Assembly: GCA_030737835.1 (NCBI GenBank)
Contig: CM060855.1
Coordinates: 19,056,162-19,120,161, forward strand
DNA length: 64,000 nucleotides
Source: Acorus gramineus
Lineage: Eukaryota; Streptophyta; Magnoliopsida; Acorales; Acoraceae
Reading direction: 5' to 3'
The translations under genes and the position numbers were made by a program. The notes beneath the pieces are model-generated. The model was not told where the DNA came from. It worked only from the letters and a program-made list of their open reading frames with translations, and searched no databases. Below, in pieces: positions 11,990 to 24,600 of this stretch (position 1 is the stretch's first letter; each line of letters begins with the position of its first letter).

Positions 11990-12161
11990 GTGGTATATAT
12001 AAATACCTGACCCACTTCAACCCTAGTGAAAGACCAACTGCAATGGCTCGATCCCACTCTCCAACACCTATTGAACCGCAATGATGAGGTCGTCATTTTT
12101 TCAGGAAATTATGTCCCAAGCTATTGGGGTGATTTTTTCATTTCCTTCGATTTGGTGAGTT
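11990..12161 (+). pseudogene. orphan first exon of a terpene synthase, with TATA box
   Basis: A TATATAAATA box near 11995 is followed by an ATG at 12043 that opens a frame MARSHSPTPIEPQ and then stops. The adjacent frame encodes [16 protein letters not shown] (12107-12154), the conserved end of a terpene synthase first exon, followed by a good donor GTGAGT at 12155. The two parts are out of frame and the arginine pair of RRx8W is missing. No second exon follows within the next kilobases. It is on the opposite strand from the complete gene at 834-6381, so it is a separate relic. Confidence 0.75.
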
Positions 12162-12254
12162 CCCCACTTGTCTTCTTAATTAATATATTAATGTTTGTTG
12201 TGTTTATTGCTCTTTTCTTTTTTTGTTTTTTGGTTAACCAATAAAATAATTTCA

Positions 12255-12362
12255 ATAGTCCATTGTGGAGGGGGAAAGAGAAAGAGAGAGAAAGAAAGGT
12301 GGGAAGAGAAGTGGGGGTTATGTCAACATCTCTGTCTCTCTCTCTCTCTCTCACACACACAA
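12255..12362 (+). repeat. GA/CT/CA microsatellite tract
   Basis: GA-rich DNA (about 12268-12320) runs into (CT)n and then a short (CA)n ending at about 12360. It lies just downstream of the orphan terpene synthase exon. Confidence 0.8.
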
Positions 12363-13159
12363 CATCAAACTATCTCCACTTTTTCTTTGTTATCCTCCAT
12401 TCCTCCTCACCCTCTAAATTTTTTTTAATTAGATAGTACTCTTTTTTATGATAAACATCATCGAGTCACATGTCATGTTAATGGATATTTTATTTTTATG
12501 TCCCAAGAATATTGCTTATGTTAGCATATATGATGCTGTGATCCTTTTTTAATTTCTTAAACTTAAATTTTTTTAGAATAATTATGTTTTACATGACTGA
12601 CATGACCATGTAAAATTCAAAATATAGAGAAATTCAAGAAAATTTATTTTACTGCATGAAAAAAATTAAGCATGTGATAAAATAACCGAAATTCAAATTA
12701 ACCTAGTTCTGCAATTATTGTGCTCCCATGCTTCTTGACAGGTTTTTGAAGCTTTTTGTCCGGCACAAAAAATGAAAAAGAAAGAGGAGTATGAGAAATT
12801 GGTTTAGACAATTTTTTTTAGAACTACTACTTATTAATCTAAAATTGTTTTCAAATGTTACCAACAATAATAACTTTTAATTTGAAAAATTGTATTTGAA
12901 AATTAACCTTCATTTGAAAAAAATTTGCTTCCAAAACTGAGTTATTAAACTAACCCTAAATTATGATGCAAACTGCATGAACACACTTCATTTTCATCAG
13001 ACATTGAACTTTTCAAAGGACCTAGGTTATCTAATTCAATTGCTCCATGTATGGTTGCTGAATTAGGGGACATCACCTTAATTATAAGCAAATAGTGTCC
13101 ATAAATATTTCACACACCCCCACCTCAATGAAAGTCATTTAATCCATTGAAACTGATCT

Positions 13160-13262
13160 CTTCACATCACTAAAAGAGAACTTGGCTTCCAATCCCCACT
13201 AAAGGATAATAACGATATGATCGTTCGCAAATCAGGAAATTATGCCCCAACCTATTTAATAT
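13160..13262 (+). pseudogene. second relic of a terpene synthase first exon
   Basis: The plus strand encodes VRKSGNYAPTY at about 13218-13251. This aligns with the RRx8W region of terpene synthase first exons (compare [11 protein letters not shown] in the complete gene). The Trp is absent and the frame runs into unrelated sequence. No start codon, donor or other exon can be supported. Confidence 0.5.
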
Positions 13263-14705
13263 GCAGTACCGCACAGAGTATAAATGATATGCGAGAGTAT
13301 ATATAGTTCTTTAATTTTTATTAAAAAATAATGATTATGTGATGATAATTTCTAAACAAGAGATAATAAAATAAATTTTGAAGATATCACAAATTAGATC
13401 TAATTTTTATCACGTTTTTAGTATACATTATAACATTAATATTATGAATAGTGGTTAACAATATGTTGAATAAAAAAACACCAAAAGTCCCATCATTTGT
13501 TCCAACTTAAACAATTCATTAAAGACATGCACTAGGACAAGTGTCATAATGCATTGATTCATTAATTGAGTGTCAAGTGTGCTTCATTAATTGGAGTGTC
13601 TTGACTCATTAATTGAGTGTCCGGTGAGATGGATAACAGTGAGAAGAAAGTGATTGAGAGATAGAGAGAGTTACCTTGAATGGGTGTGACATTGAGTTAT
13701 TCACTCCTGATAGCTATATTAGAATAGATAACAATTCAGACTGAATAAGCAATTTTTTGTTTGGTTGCATTTTCTGTTATTCTCATTGGAAAACGTAAAA
13801 ATAATTTTTTTGTTGTTTGGTTCATCTTGAATAAAGTGATGATAAATGTTTGATAAGGGATGAATAAGAGTTTATGACTTTTTAAATGACAACTATACCC
13901 CTGGGAATAGTGTGAGAAATGTATGATTGATTTGATAGATATGACAGTTTTTGAAATCTGTGTGAGACTGTTAGGTAAGATAAATTTTTTAAAATGACAG
14001 AGAAGAGTATTTTTATCCATTAACATAGATAAGGCCTGATAAGCAATTCTAACATTTCCTTAGAATAGTTATTAGGTCTTATCCTAGCTTATCCAGACAT
14101 AACTATCGAGATTTATTATGTCAAAACAAACAACTTTTTTTTACTATTCTCCTCTATTCTTTCTTATTCTGGGCTTATTTCTCATGCCATATGGGATAGA
14201 GACGAAGAGATAGACAGAGAGGGAGGGATTGACCGATTGAGAGAGAGAGAGGGACCGTGAGAGGGGAGAGAGATTGAGAGAGAGACAAAGAGATAGGGAG
14301 AGAGGGACTTTGAGGGATCGAGGAGAAGCAGGCGATCGAAGAAGAAGAAATATTATTTATTTTGTTTTTTATGAGCTTTTCGTAGAGATTTATTAACCTA
14401 TCATATTACTATTAATTTTATTTCACGCACATCGTAGAATGCTTCAAATTACTGAGCATTCCAGTTTTTAAAATGAAATACATTGCAGGTAGAATTTATG
14501 AACACAAATACATTTCCTTACAGGGATGCATCCATTGAAAAAAATTCCTATACATGTGTAGTACAATTTATTTGAGTTTTTGTCTGACTCAGAAAATACA
14601 TTGCTTGGTGATCCCATGTATGACATGCAGTTTCCTATATTTTTAAAATTTTCACGGTTATATTACAGAAAGAGATCAACCATGAACATATAAATAAATA
14701 TAAAT
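13263..14705. other. intergenic stretch with simple repeats
   Basis: A short repeat of CATTAATTGAGTGTC-like units occupies 13555-13625 and a GA-rich tract lies at 14195-14345. The part from about 13730 to 14180 has ends rich in TTATTC/GAATAA that may form an old MITE. No gene was recognised. Confidence 0.4.
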
Positions 14706-15197
14706 ATATTGTGGGGGATGAAATTTGGCTTTCCCCTCTTGGGCCAGATCTTTACTGATCCGGGCTTCGAGTGTAGACCCGGGATGGTGTAAGCTGGTCC
14801 TCCTCCTCGCTTCAGTCTACCAATAGCCTTCAATCTCCGTTGTCGTCTGCCCCTTCGTCCTTTTCCTTCCGCCTTCGGGTATCTGAAACTCACACTAGTG
14901 TGGTGCCGGCTAACGTCCCTCCTAACCTCTTCATCTCCAGAAGAAGAACTTAGAATTCTTGAGTTTTAGCAAGAGTGAGAGATAGTGTTCACATACCTTG
15001 AGAGGGAGGTGAAGTCCCCCTTTTATACTAAGCGGGGGCGTGCTGAACTTGGCCTTTCGAGGTGATCATATCTTGATATGGAATCTCCACGTGGCCTCTG
15101 GATCTGTGGACATGTGGCACCTAGGGATCATCATCATTATCCTATAGCTGTTTTTTCTGACATTCCGTCCTTCTCTAGTGTTAGAGAATATTCCCTT

Positions 15198-15462
15198 CGC
15201 TAACCGTCTCCTTGCAGGGGAAGATCTTATGGCCGGTCTGCTTTTTAATTTGGGGATTCCTCTCTGGACGGCTTAATCTTGAGGTCGGGCAATGTTTGGC
15301 TCCCATCCTTAGACCAACAGCGTATTGCCTATCCGTCTCCTTGCAGGGGAAGATCTTATGGCCGGTCTGCTTTTTAATTTGGGGATTCCTCTCTGGACGA
15401 CCTAATCTTGAGGTTGGGCAATGTTTGGCTCTCGTCTTTAAACCAACAGCGTATGGCCGTCT
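15198..15462 (-). repeat. two tandem units of about 130 bp inside the LTR
   Basis: CCGTCTCCTTGCAGGGGAAG starts both units (about 15205 and 15331). Each runs through GGGGATTCCTCTCTGGACG and GGGCAATGTTTGGCTC to ACCAACAGCGTAT. They differ at only a few positions. The open frames spanning them in both directions are products of the repeat, not genes. Confidence 0.85.
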
Positions 15463-15468
15463 TATCCT

Positions 15469-18400
15469 TGTCACGCCCCAGGGCAGCCGTCCCCGAGACG
15501 TGGCAATAATGAAATATCAGCTATCAAGTACAAGAGATCAATAATGACTCCAATAAACAATACACAAGCTGGCAAACCAATGATAACGGATAACTCAACT
15601 GAAAAGCGGAAGCATAAGATATCAACAATGTCTGTAAACCAAAACATTATTACAGACTCGAATACACAATCACTGTCCTGTGAGAGCCAAGTCTAGTCCA
15701 AATAAAATACAACCTGTGCCACATGCACGATTTACAATACATAAAATGACTCTAGGACTACTGACAGCCTCGCACTCGCCACCCACCGGAAGAGCGCTCC
15801 ACACCCATAAGACCACGCCACAGGGAAGCTCCAGCTCCATACCCAACACTGCCCCTAAAAAGAAACAGTATGCGAGGGGTGAGCTACAAGCTCAGTGAGT
15901 GGCTGGAAACCAATCACCATTACAATAGTTCAATGCTAAGGCAATTTCCTTTCAAGGAAAAACATGGGTGGAAACCCAATGGATAACAAGGTCACGCGGC
16001 GGCGCGACCAACCTCACCCTCACCCTCACTCCCGGAGGAAGACTCTTGGGACTTTTGGAGAGACCATACCGTTGATCGAAGAGACGCGGAATTACTGGTC
16101 CACACAACACTACTGGATCACCAACCTCACCCTCACCCTCACTCCCGGAGGGAGACTCTTGGGACTCTTGGGGAGAGACCATACCGTTGGTCGAAGAGAC
16201 CCGGAATTACTGGTCTACACAACACTACTGGATCATCTACATCGAGATAACTGCCCAACGATGTCTTTGAACATCGATACGCAATCGGACCCAACAACTA
16301 TGGGAACGGACGAACAACGAATGGGTCACGTGGCGACGTCTTCACCTCATCCTCACCCTCACCCTTTAGAGGTGACATAGGACTTTTGGAGAGATTAGAC
16401 TCCTCTACACCCTTGGTCCACCGGTAGCCCTTTCCCCGGGTAGTCTCTACCTGGTATACTCCCACGATCAGTACGCTCCCGAACACATCGGTAGTACCTA
16501 CGGATGGGAGCCCTTTGTCAGGAAAGCTTTTCCAACGCCGAGGAGTTCCTACACTGATCCAACGAAGGGGAGAACGATTCCACGCTCGCAATATCATTCG
16601 TTAGCCCTCTCCAGGGTAGCCTCTACCTGGTATACTCCCACGATCAGTACGTTCTCGAACGCATCGGTAGTACCTACGGATGGGAGCCCTCTGTCAGGAC
16701 AGCTACAATCCGGGCCGCTTCAACACAGACAACATTGGGAGGAAACACTCCATGTTCGCAAAGCGAACCCAATGGAAAAACTACTCTCGATAATCACATA
16801 TCGATGATATCGAATACTATTGTACTCCCACACGGTTGCGTCGCTCGGACACAAGGGATTGCCTCTGCTCTCACGCAGAAATAAACCCAAGGCACATAAC
16901 CCAACAGGCGGTTTATACACACGCCTAACACGGGTAGGCCCAGCTTAATGCCATAACTACCGGCTTAACAAAACCGATAAGATAATGAATTCTATTAAAT
17001 TCCAAACGAGTGCATCACTCGGATGCACGGGGGCGATTACATCGCTAGCGCTCTAACTAATAAGGTACAACCCGACAACGGGTCATACCGACGCCTATTT
17101 CAGATAGGCCTAATCAGTTTTAACATGCGCATATATATCTCGGAGAATTATATCTTAGTTATGTACATGAACTACATGCAAGATAACCTATCAAATAATT
17201 ATAGGGATACTCCCTAACATGGATTTACATCATAAACAACAAATCATACAACATGCATACATGGCCATTAATCACATAAGCACACAAGGCCTAACTTAAG
17301 CATGCGTTGGATATCACCTACTTAAAAGGTAAAGGTCAAGCGCAAATCTCGCGCACTAACAGGTGCATGCCAATATTCCAAACGAACCTGAGTCGAGTAG
17401 GAAATCGCATCTACTTACTCAGTTCGTGTAGAGGGAGAGAGCGAGAGAGATCATCATCTCATGAAGTTGGTCATAGCCTTGTCCCATTAGCATGGGCGCA
17501 ACAACTACATCACGCCCTCGAGTCTTATCGCAAGGGAATATTAGGCAGGTGCCCGTTATTAACCCAAACTTAATCATGCTGGATATTCCAATTAATATGG
17601 TGGGAGTAGTATTACAATACTACCTAAGGCATGCCATATTCTATACATCCATACACATTACAAAATACATGCCCATACTAGAGGGGCGCATGCGATACAA
17701 TCATTCATACATGGATACAATACATGCAATATAAGCCTAGCATGCAAGATATCTAACATATTATAGTTTAAGCATGGCCATACTACTTATCTACACAAGT
17801 AGTATAGCTAGGGTGCCCCATCGATGCGCGACGCACGACTACGCGCGTCAAGCACATCTCGAGGGGTTGGATCGAACCACTCATCGCAACCCGGGACCTC
17901 GCGCATCCCTTCCGACGAGATCTGCAAGGTAAGGGCATCAAATTTGGTGAGTAACATCATAATATAACACTTAGAAATTACTAGAAATACCAAAGACTTA
18001 GACATGCACGCATACGGGCTCGCACGCATGCGAGCACGCGCGTACGCACGCATGCCCGAGTGTCCCAGCACCTCCCCGAGCCCCTGGGCAGCCCCACGCG
18101 TGCCCCTACACGCGCGTGCACGCACACGCACACACGCGCGCACAATGGCGCCCAGCCGCGTGCACAGAAGCACGCCCAGACACACTGCCCCGCGCGCGCC
18201 CTCGCACGGCACGCACCCGCACGCACGCCTGCGCACCCGCCAGAGCCCCTCTGCGTGCGCACGGCGCGGACAGACCCGCGCGCGCACCCAGCACTCTCCA
18301 ACCCTCCCCCCTTGCCCCTACATGCACCCAACTCAAAACACCTCACATGCATGCCCTCCCAAACACCCTAACATGCATAAAAACCAATAAAGAAGAGGGA

Positions 18401-19212
18401 AACTCACCAAAAGAGAGGGGGGGGGAGGGGGAGATGTAGGGGCTCGCAAGCGCACCCTTGACCACCTCGACCGCCACCACCACTACCACCACCTCCATCT
18501 TTGCTTCTCTTCTTCATAGCTGAACCAAAGGGAGAGGGGAAAAATCAGGGATCCACTATGGGGGGAGGAGAGGGAAGAGAAACAATCAACAACACTAGCA
18601 CACACACTCACCTAGTCTTGCACTTGCACCTCCTCTTCTTACTCCATCTTCTTCTTCTTGGCATAAAATCAAACACTTGGGGAGTGTTTGAAAGAGAGAA
18701 AGAGAGCCATAAGAGAGAGAGGGAAAGTGTTCCACGAAATGGGAGAGAGAGGGAGAGAGAGAGAGGGCAAAAAAGTCATTTTCATGCCCAAATAGTGCCT
18801 AGGGGTGACCATAAGGGGGGGTGAGGTTAGGGTTAGGCTCACCCACTCACATAACAAAAAACCAATGGTTTCTTCATCCCTAAGCAAGGTGGGGGTAAGG
18901 TTACCAAAGGTCACCACATCCCCAAAATATCTCACACTATTCGACCAATCAAGAACTCTCAAAACCCGGATACGGTTCGGAACTGCATATTTTTCAAAAC
19001 GTTACCGGAATTCGATGAAATTTTTATGGGTAGTACGAAACAGTACCAGGACCCATAACATGCAATTAGATTTCCAATCAGAGTACTCTAACTCCCGCAG
19101 GTAGCTAAAAGCCAAAATTTTAGCGACTCCGATCGAAAAAGAAAAAGGCCCTGAATGACCCAGATGTGACCAAGGCTTAACCGAAATGGTTCCAAATAAC
19201 ACAGGCATAACA
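15469..19212 (+). mobile_element. long solo LTR, family L, copy A (3.7 kb)
   Basis: The unit starts TGTCACGCCCC and ends GGCATAACA. It is framed by an exact 5-bp duplication ATCCT (15464-15468 and 19213-19217), and it sits inside the older LTR 14710-19404. It is similar end to end to copies B (37210-40781, inverted) and C (44367-47389). The middle (about 18000-18330) is very GC-rich with many GCGC steps. Two tandem segments with CCTCACCCTCACTCCCGGA lie near 16012 and 16125. No gag or pol motif is visible. TG..CA ends, a 5-bp duplication and no internal region indicate a solo LTR. The lineage is unknown. LTRs this long are typical of Tat/Ogre-type gypsy elements, but that is a guess. The strand given marks the TGTCACG end as left. 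Confidence 0.75.
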
Positions 19213-19445
19213 ATCCTGGTTGGGCATAATCGTTTGCCCGACCTACGGGGGAAGAGGGCTTGCTTAGACCGTAATAGCATTTTGGGGCCCAAGGGTTTTC
19301 CATCCTTTGGCCCATATTTTTATCAATATGGGCTAATCATTGTTCAATCCCTGCACTTGTACGATCATATCATTATTCGACTTTGATTAATTTGGTCTCC
19401 GACATATATAATATAAATTTTTTAATATATATTTTATTTTAGTAA

Positions 19446-20240
19446 AAATAACATGAGACTTTTGAGTGCAAGTGTGTGGTACAATATTATAGTTTGAATT
19501 TCTATTTAAAAGGATCATTGTTTTTCAAAATATTTTTTTGAGTGTTGTTACACACTATTTTTTTTTTCCAGTCTCATATATCTTCTTAAAATTTTTTTTT
19601 TATAAAATTAATAAGGTTTTTTTATTTTTTAGTCCCTATAAACCATATGATTTAGTGATCGATTCCTCACCTTTTCATATTTTAGTTTAAGTCCCTGTAT
19701 TTAAAGGGTATGTTTCTTATTAGTCCCTAGGAGGGACCTATCACTAAATTATTTGATTTTCTTTTTAGTCCTTACCAGAGACTAAAAAGAATATATCATT
19801 TAAATCTGGGGACTAAAACTGAAATATTAAGAAGTGAGAGATCGATTACTAAATCATATAGTTCATGGGGACTTAAAAATAATATAATTGATTATGATAT
19901 ATATACTTTATATATAGTATATTTTTGTGTTGAAATAAAGACTATTATATTTTTTTTCTTTTTTGGTAAGATATTATCCTAGATGATACCGAGACGGTTA
20001 TCAAATGGACACAATTTTAAGTATATTTGGGGAGACAGTGACACAAATGGTGAGAGAGATTGAGACGTGACACAAGAGATGAGAGATGGAAAACACAACT
20101 TTATATAAGGGGCGGAGTCGGGATTTAGAACAAGTGAGGGGCAAGAAGATAGAGAATAAAAATTATTTATAAAAAATATAAATATATAAAAACATTATAA
20201 TTTTAAAAAATTAAAAATTGTAGGATAATGACAAAGACTT
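19446..20240 (+). repeat. dispersed repeat, copy 2
   Basis: This is the second copy of the block at 36-430, in the same orientation. It is interrupted at about 19612-19882 by an inverted-repeat element and carries an extra AT-rich piece near 20100-20210. The boundaries are approximate. Confidence 0.6.
19612..19882. mobile_element. MITE with long terminal inverted repeats
   Basis: The left arm TTAGTCCCTATAAACCATAT and the inverse of the right arm (TTAAGTCCCCATGAACTATA) match over about 45 bp, continuing through ATGATTTAGT and ATCGAT. Comparison with the uninterrupted copy at 36-430 shows it as an insertion. The family was not determined. Confidence 0.6.
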
Positions 20241-21659
20241 TGGATTAAAAATTGTGAGATTTTTCAATACCTCAAAAGTACTAGAGATAAAAAAAAATTC
20301 CCCGGAAAACAAATCTTTTCTCAAATTAAAAAAATATAAATCCATGACTCCACATCGCAAAATTTCAATGGATGTTGATATATTTGATCTATTTTGTAGC
20401 TCCTATCCGTTTGTAGTCATTAGAACTAACACAACAAATGAAATTGGTTAACATAGTATGTACTTCTCTATCTCGGTATACATTATATTATGAAAAAAAC
20501 GTATAAATATATGCATTTGATTTATATATAAGAGTAAACATTTCATTTTTTATAAATGAATGAACTTCATTTGTTAGACATACTTTTCAAAAATTCAAAA
20601 AAAAAATGTGAATTGCAATCGAAACCAAACACAATATTTTTCTATTTGAGTGGTGTTATACACAGTCCCTTTTCCATCCCCAATTCTAGTCCTATATATT
20701 TCATTAACACCATATACTCACATTAATGAGGTATGTGCTTCATTAGAAATTTGACAATCGAGTGCTATTACACACAGTCCATTTTCCATCCCCAATTGGA
20801 GGGATGCCCTTTGTCTCCGCCTGTCTATGTCTATAATAGTCAGCCCATCCCAGCTCACCAAAACCAAGCCTAAAGACCCAAGTCTCAACCATTAATTATT
20901 CTAAATTTTTTAAAAAAAGTTAAAGACATCTACATCCTTGTAAACATGGATAATCCCATATAAATCCATGTTAAAATTGAAATAGTACAAGTCCTTGAAA
21001 AATCAGAAAAACTCTTATACATCCATGTGGTGGACAGAGTTTAACCATGATTCAACATATCCTAGTTAATTCTAACCCACACGAAATGACTAAATTATCT
21101 CCAATTTTCAACCCCTCTAAACAATATCGAGGTAGAAGGTAAAGAAATATAAAAATTCTAAAAAAGCAACTTGATCTTTTGCGTGGATTAATTTGTTTTT
21201 ATAATTGTTTATAGAGATGAATGATGATTTTCTTGTAAATTCTATAATTATCTACATAGAAAAATAAATTGCTGAAAATATTGAATCATATTCGATAATA
21301 AATGATTTTGTTCTTTAAAGGATTATCGGGGCACAACTTCAGTAATGTATTTTCTAGAAAAAAAAATTTGATCTTTTGTCTAATTTTGAATCTTTACTTC
21401 TATATGTCAAAGTTTATAAGAAATGACTTATAAACTCGTTTAGTTTATATTAAATTTAAATTGCTTCCATGTGCAAAAGACCAATAGAACAGTAAAAACA
21501 TATGACCAAGCCAAGATTTACCAAACAGAGCAATAAACAAATAAACATACAAGAATCAGACATGCAACCAAGAAAACATAACAGCAAACACATTTTTCTA
21601 CATGCACAACTATTTAACATAATGGTTCTCCCACAGAATTAAGAATCAGTTACAATGTT
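20241..21659. other. 3' flank of BTB gene 1, no other gene seen
   Basis: AT-rich intergenic DNA. A phrase of the type CACAGTCC(C/A)TTTTCCATCCCCAATT occurs twice (about 20660 and 20775). It resembles the ends of the MITE family found at 23909 and 59332. The last 230 bp are shared with the 3' flank of the broken copy at 26.1-26.3 kb. Confidence 0.5.
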
Positions 21660-24600
21660 TTACTCCAACTTGATGGATATATGCGCTTTCAGGTGAAGCA
21701 CATCATTGTTAAAGTAAGGACTATCTTTCTCTATGAATGATGCCCATGACATGCCACATAGGTTTTTGTTTCCCCTCCCCAAACGATCAATAGAGGTGAA
21801 GTCATAGCTTGTCTTGAACTTATTCACATAAGTCATTGTGGATCTCTCCTTCACCCAAAACTCATAATCTACTTTAATCATTGTCGGAGTTCCATTGTGC
21901 ACACACTCCAAGAGCACCCCGAAACTCTGCATCTCCTCCGAGTACCGTTGGGAAATAATGCGGAAGACCTGCCCATGGACATAGAATGCTTGAGACGTTA
22001 TCGTTCCATTGACCGACAATTTTTGGCAGTCCGATCGCTTGAGTTCTAAATAAACATTGGCCTTTTTGTTTGGCCTCCTGAACTCCAGGACTCTCACAGG
22101 ATGACCTATCAGCTCCTCTGAAGTGAGGGCACGTGCGGGAAGTGGAGGGTTCTCAACCTTGAAGAAGAGAGCATCTAGGACCAACTTAGAAGCAGTGTCA
22201 TGGTCCAAATCTTCACATTCAGGGACTTCCCTTAGCTTTTTATGTGTCATGTATCGCATTCGAACAAAGCGAGCTAGATTTGAATTCAAAAACTCACGTC
22301 GATCATCCATTCTTGGATATCGAGCACGAGCCCACTTAAGAACTATAACATAAGCATCATCTTCCATCAGATTTAATTCATCCTCGCAAAGCACAACCTC
22401 CAAAGAAGATAAGGATAGTTGAACTACCTCTTCTTGGAGTCTGGGTATGTTCTCCTCATAACGAGAAATAAGGAATTCTTGGGCTGTCTTGGCTATTGGT
22501 TTTATAGCTTGGGATGTTGATACATTGGAAGAGAGCTCTAAACAATATGATGCAGTATCCAGGTTCATGTCCAACTCGAGTAGTAAACGCGTGCAATATC
22601 GAACACAGCAAGGAACATCATACTTCTCAGCAACCATCAATATACCGAGTAAATTAGGGAAGGACACAATAATTGCCGACGGCAGTTTCTTGCCATATAT
22701 GAATTTCAAGAGCTCCATCACCACATCTTTCTCAGAGACTTCTATTTCTAAGATTCTCTCTTTCTGTTCACTAGTTTCTTGCATGTCACTAGAGAATAAC
22801 TTCAGAAAGTAAGGGCTCGCCCCTGCTAAGATAACAGAACTGATATGAATGCACTCCATCATAGGATCATTTGGTTCCGATTTAGATGTTGATATTTGGA
22901 GTAGACGGTCTGAGAATGTGGGGTTGTTGAAAGCAAATTCAAAGTTGTAGGTGCAATTGCTTACATTTGCATCCAATATTTGTGGTGCTCTCTTCTGCAA
23001 TGTAAATATTAGAATAGATCAGAGAATTTATCTCTTCTGCAATGTAAATATTAGAATAGATCAGAGAATTTATCTATGGAAATTAACTTCGATTCACTGT
23101 CTTGTACACCCACACGTGCATGTACATGGTATTGATGTCTCATCAACTTATATCACTTCATGCAAGGTGAGATATCCAGATATACACTTTTTACAACGAT
23201 CATAATCAACAAGCTTAAAAAGAGGTTACTATTATCTAAAGGAAGGTTCACTTCAAGAAGAAAACATATAGGTTTCACCATTATATCTTTTTAAACAGTC
23301 ATGGATGGTAGGGAATAGAGTGGTCAACTGGGATAGCAATAAAATAAAGGAGATTTTTAGTGTAAAATCTCTTCCTAAAACTTTAAATTTTTTTCATGAG
23401 ATTAATTAATGTTACATGAAAATATCTTCACAGAAGAAAAAAGACAAATGAAGCAAAAATTTAGAATGAATACATTTGGGAGGGATCAGTGAAGGAATTC
23501 TTGAAAGTGTTAAATATAATGTAGGGGTGAGCAATGTTTCTATTAACAGTGACAATTTTTTCTTTAGTAGCCTCTGAGGGGTTGTGAGTTTTTTTTGGTA
23601 TTTCTCTACCTTCTTATGATGAAATTACTGCTCTTTTGTTTGTTGGAGATATCTCATCTCCAATGTGTAGTTTATCAAGTAAACCTTATGTATCTCTGTT
23701 TTATTTGGGAGACAGTTTCAAAAAGCACCCAATTTTGCACATTTTCTTGAGAACATTTTAGCACTTATTTAGCCAAAAATTTTCAAATAGAATCCAATTT
23801 GTTTCAACACATGTATAATAATGTTATACTTAGGAAATAGAGGACAAAGCAAGACATGGATAAGAAGTAGAACTCCACCAAAGAAGTATACATAAAAGGA
23901 AAAAAATACACGCAGCCCCCAATACAGCCCCAATTGCGGTCCATCATGTTTTTCTTTCTTTTTTTTAAATCATACACTCACCTTTTGAACATATTGTTAT
24001 GTGAAATAAAGTATATAATGAGATAAATTAGTGTATTTTTTTTTCATGGTGAAAAAATGAAAAAATATTTGAGTCATATACCCATACACTGTGATAGTGC
24101 AGTATATACCATGTTATCATAGCGTATGGAGCTGTAAAACGGGCTGTAAAATGGATTGCGTGTATCAGCACTCATACATAAAATAATACATACAATGCCC
24201 TAAAGTCTTAAGAGATCATATGGAAACTTGTTGGAAAAATATGATTTTGTATATATTTGCTCAAGCGCCATTTGGATCTGCATTTGAGCACATTCGGGAT
24301 TTTAAAAGTAGAAGATTCCCAAATGTGGATTCAACCATTTTATGCAAAAAAAAAAAAAAAAGTGTGCTACAATTAGAGTGTAAGAACTGATATTATTATA
24401 ATAATGTTGACAGTGGAGAATACTAGATATTGTAATCAAATGAACATCTCAGGATTCGGCAAAGTAATTAACTTCATTTCATACACTTATATAACCTACT
24501 TAATTTAGTGAGAATGATTTGTGAAAAACTCTCTTTTTTGATAACATGGAATTTTGTACTGGTTTCTTTAATGATCTATACATTGCTCAATATGTAGATG

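Larger units (their letters stand above)
14710..19404 (-). mobile_element. solo LTR (Ty3/gypsy-like), split by a younger solo LTR
   Basis: On the minus strand this LTR starts TGTCGGAGACC (19404) and ends CATCCCCCACA (14710). TATAT duplicates frame it at 14705-14709 and 19405-19409. Without the 3.7-kb unit nested at 15469-19212 and one copy of that unit's target duplication it is about 946 bp long. A minus-strand TATA motif, TATAAAAGG, lies near 15030. The part upstream of it carries a tandem repeat (15198-15462), as often seen in the U3 region of LTRs. No internal region is left. Confidence 0.75.

Noticed and set aside
15181-15544. Open frames of about 100 codons with an internal repeat
   Set aside because: They are translations of the 130-bp tandem repeat inside an LTR, open on both strands.
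16010-16150. CCTCACCCTCACCCTCAC runs as possible telomere-like repeat
   Set aside because: The unit is not the plant telomere unit CCCTAAA and the run is short and part of the solo LTR family.
17808-18439. Overlapping Arg/His-rich open frames
   Set aside because: Same cause as above: the GC-rich part of solo LTR copy A, repetitive and without a recognisable domain.
22994-23000. A start codon for BTB copy 1 at 23000 (apparent MQKRAPQ start)
   Set aside because: The codon there is TTG and is part of the splice acceptor TTGCAG. The same holds for the apparent MQERQP start at 47613.
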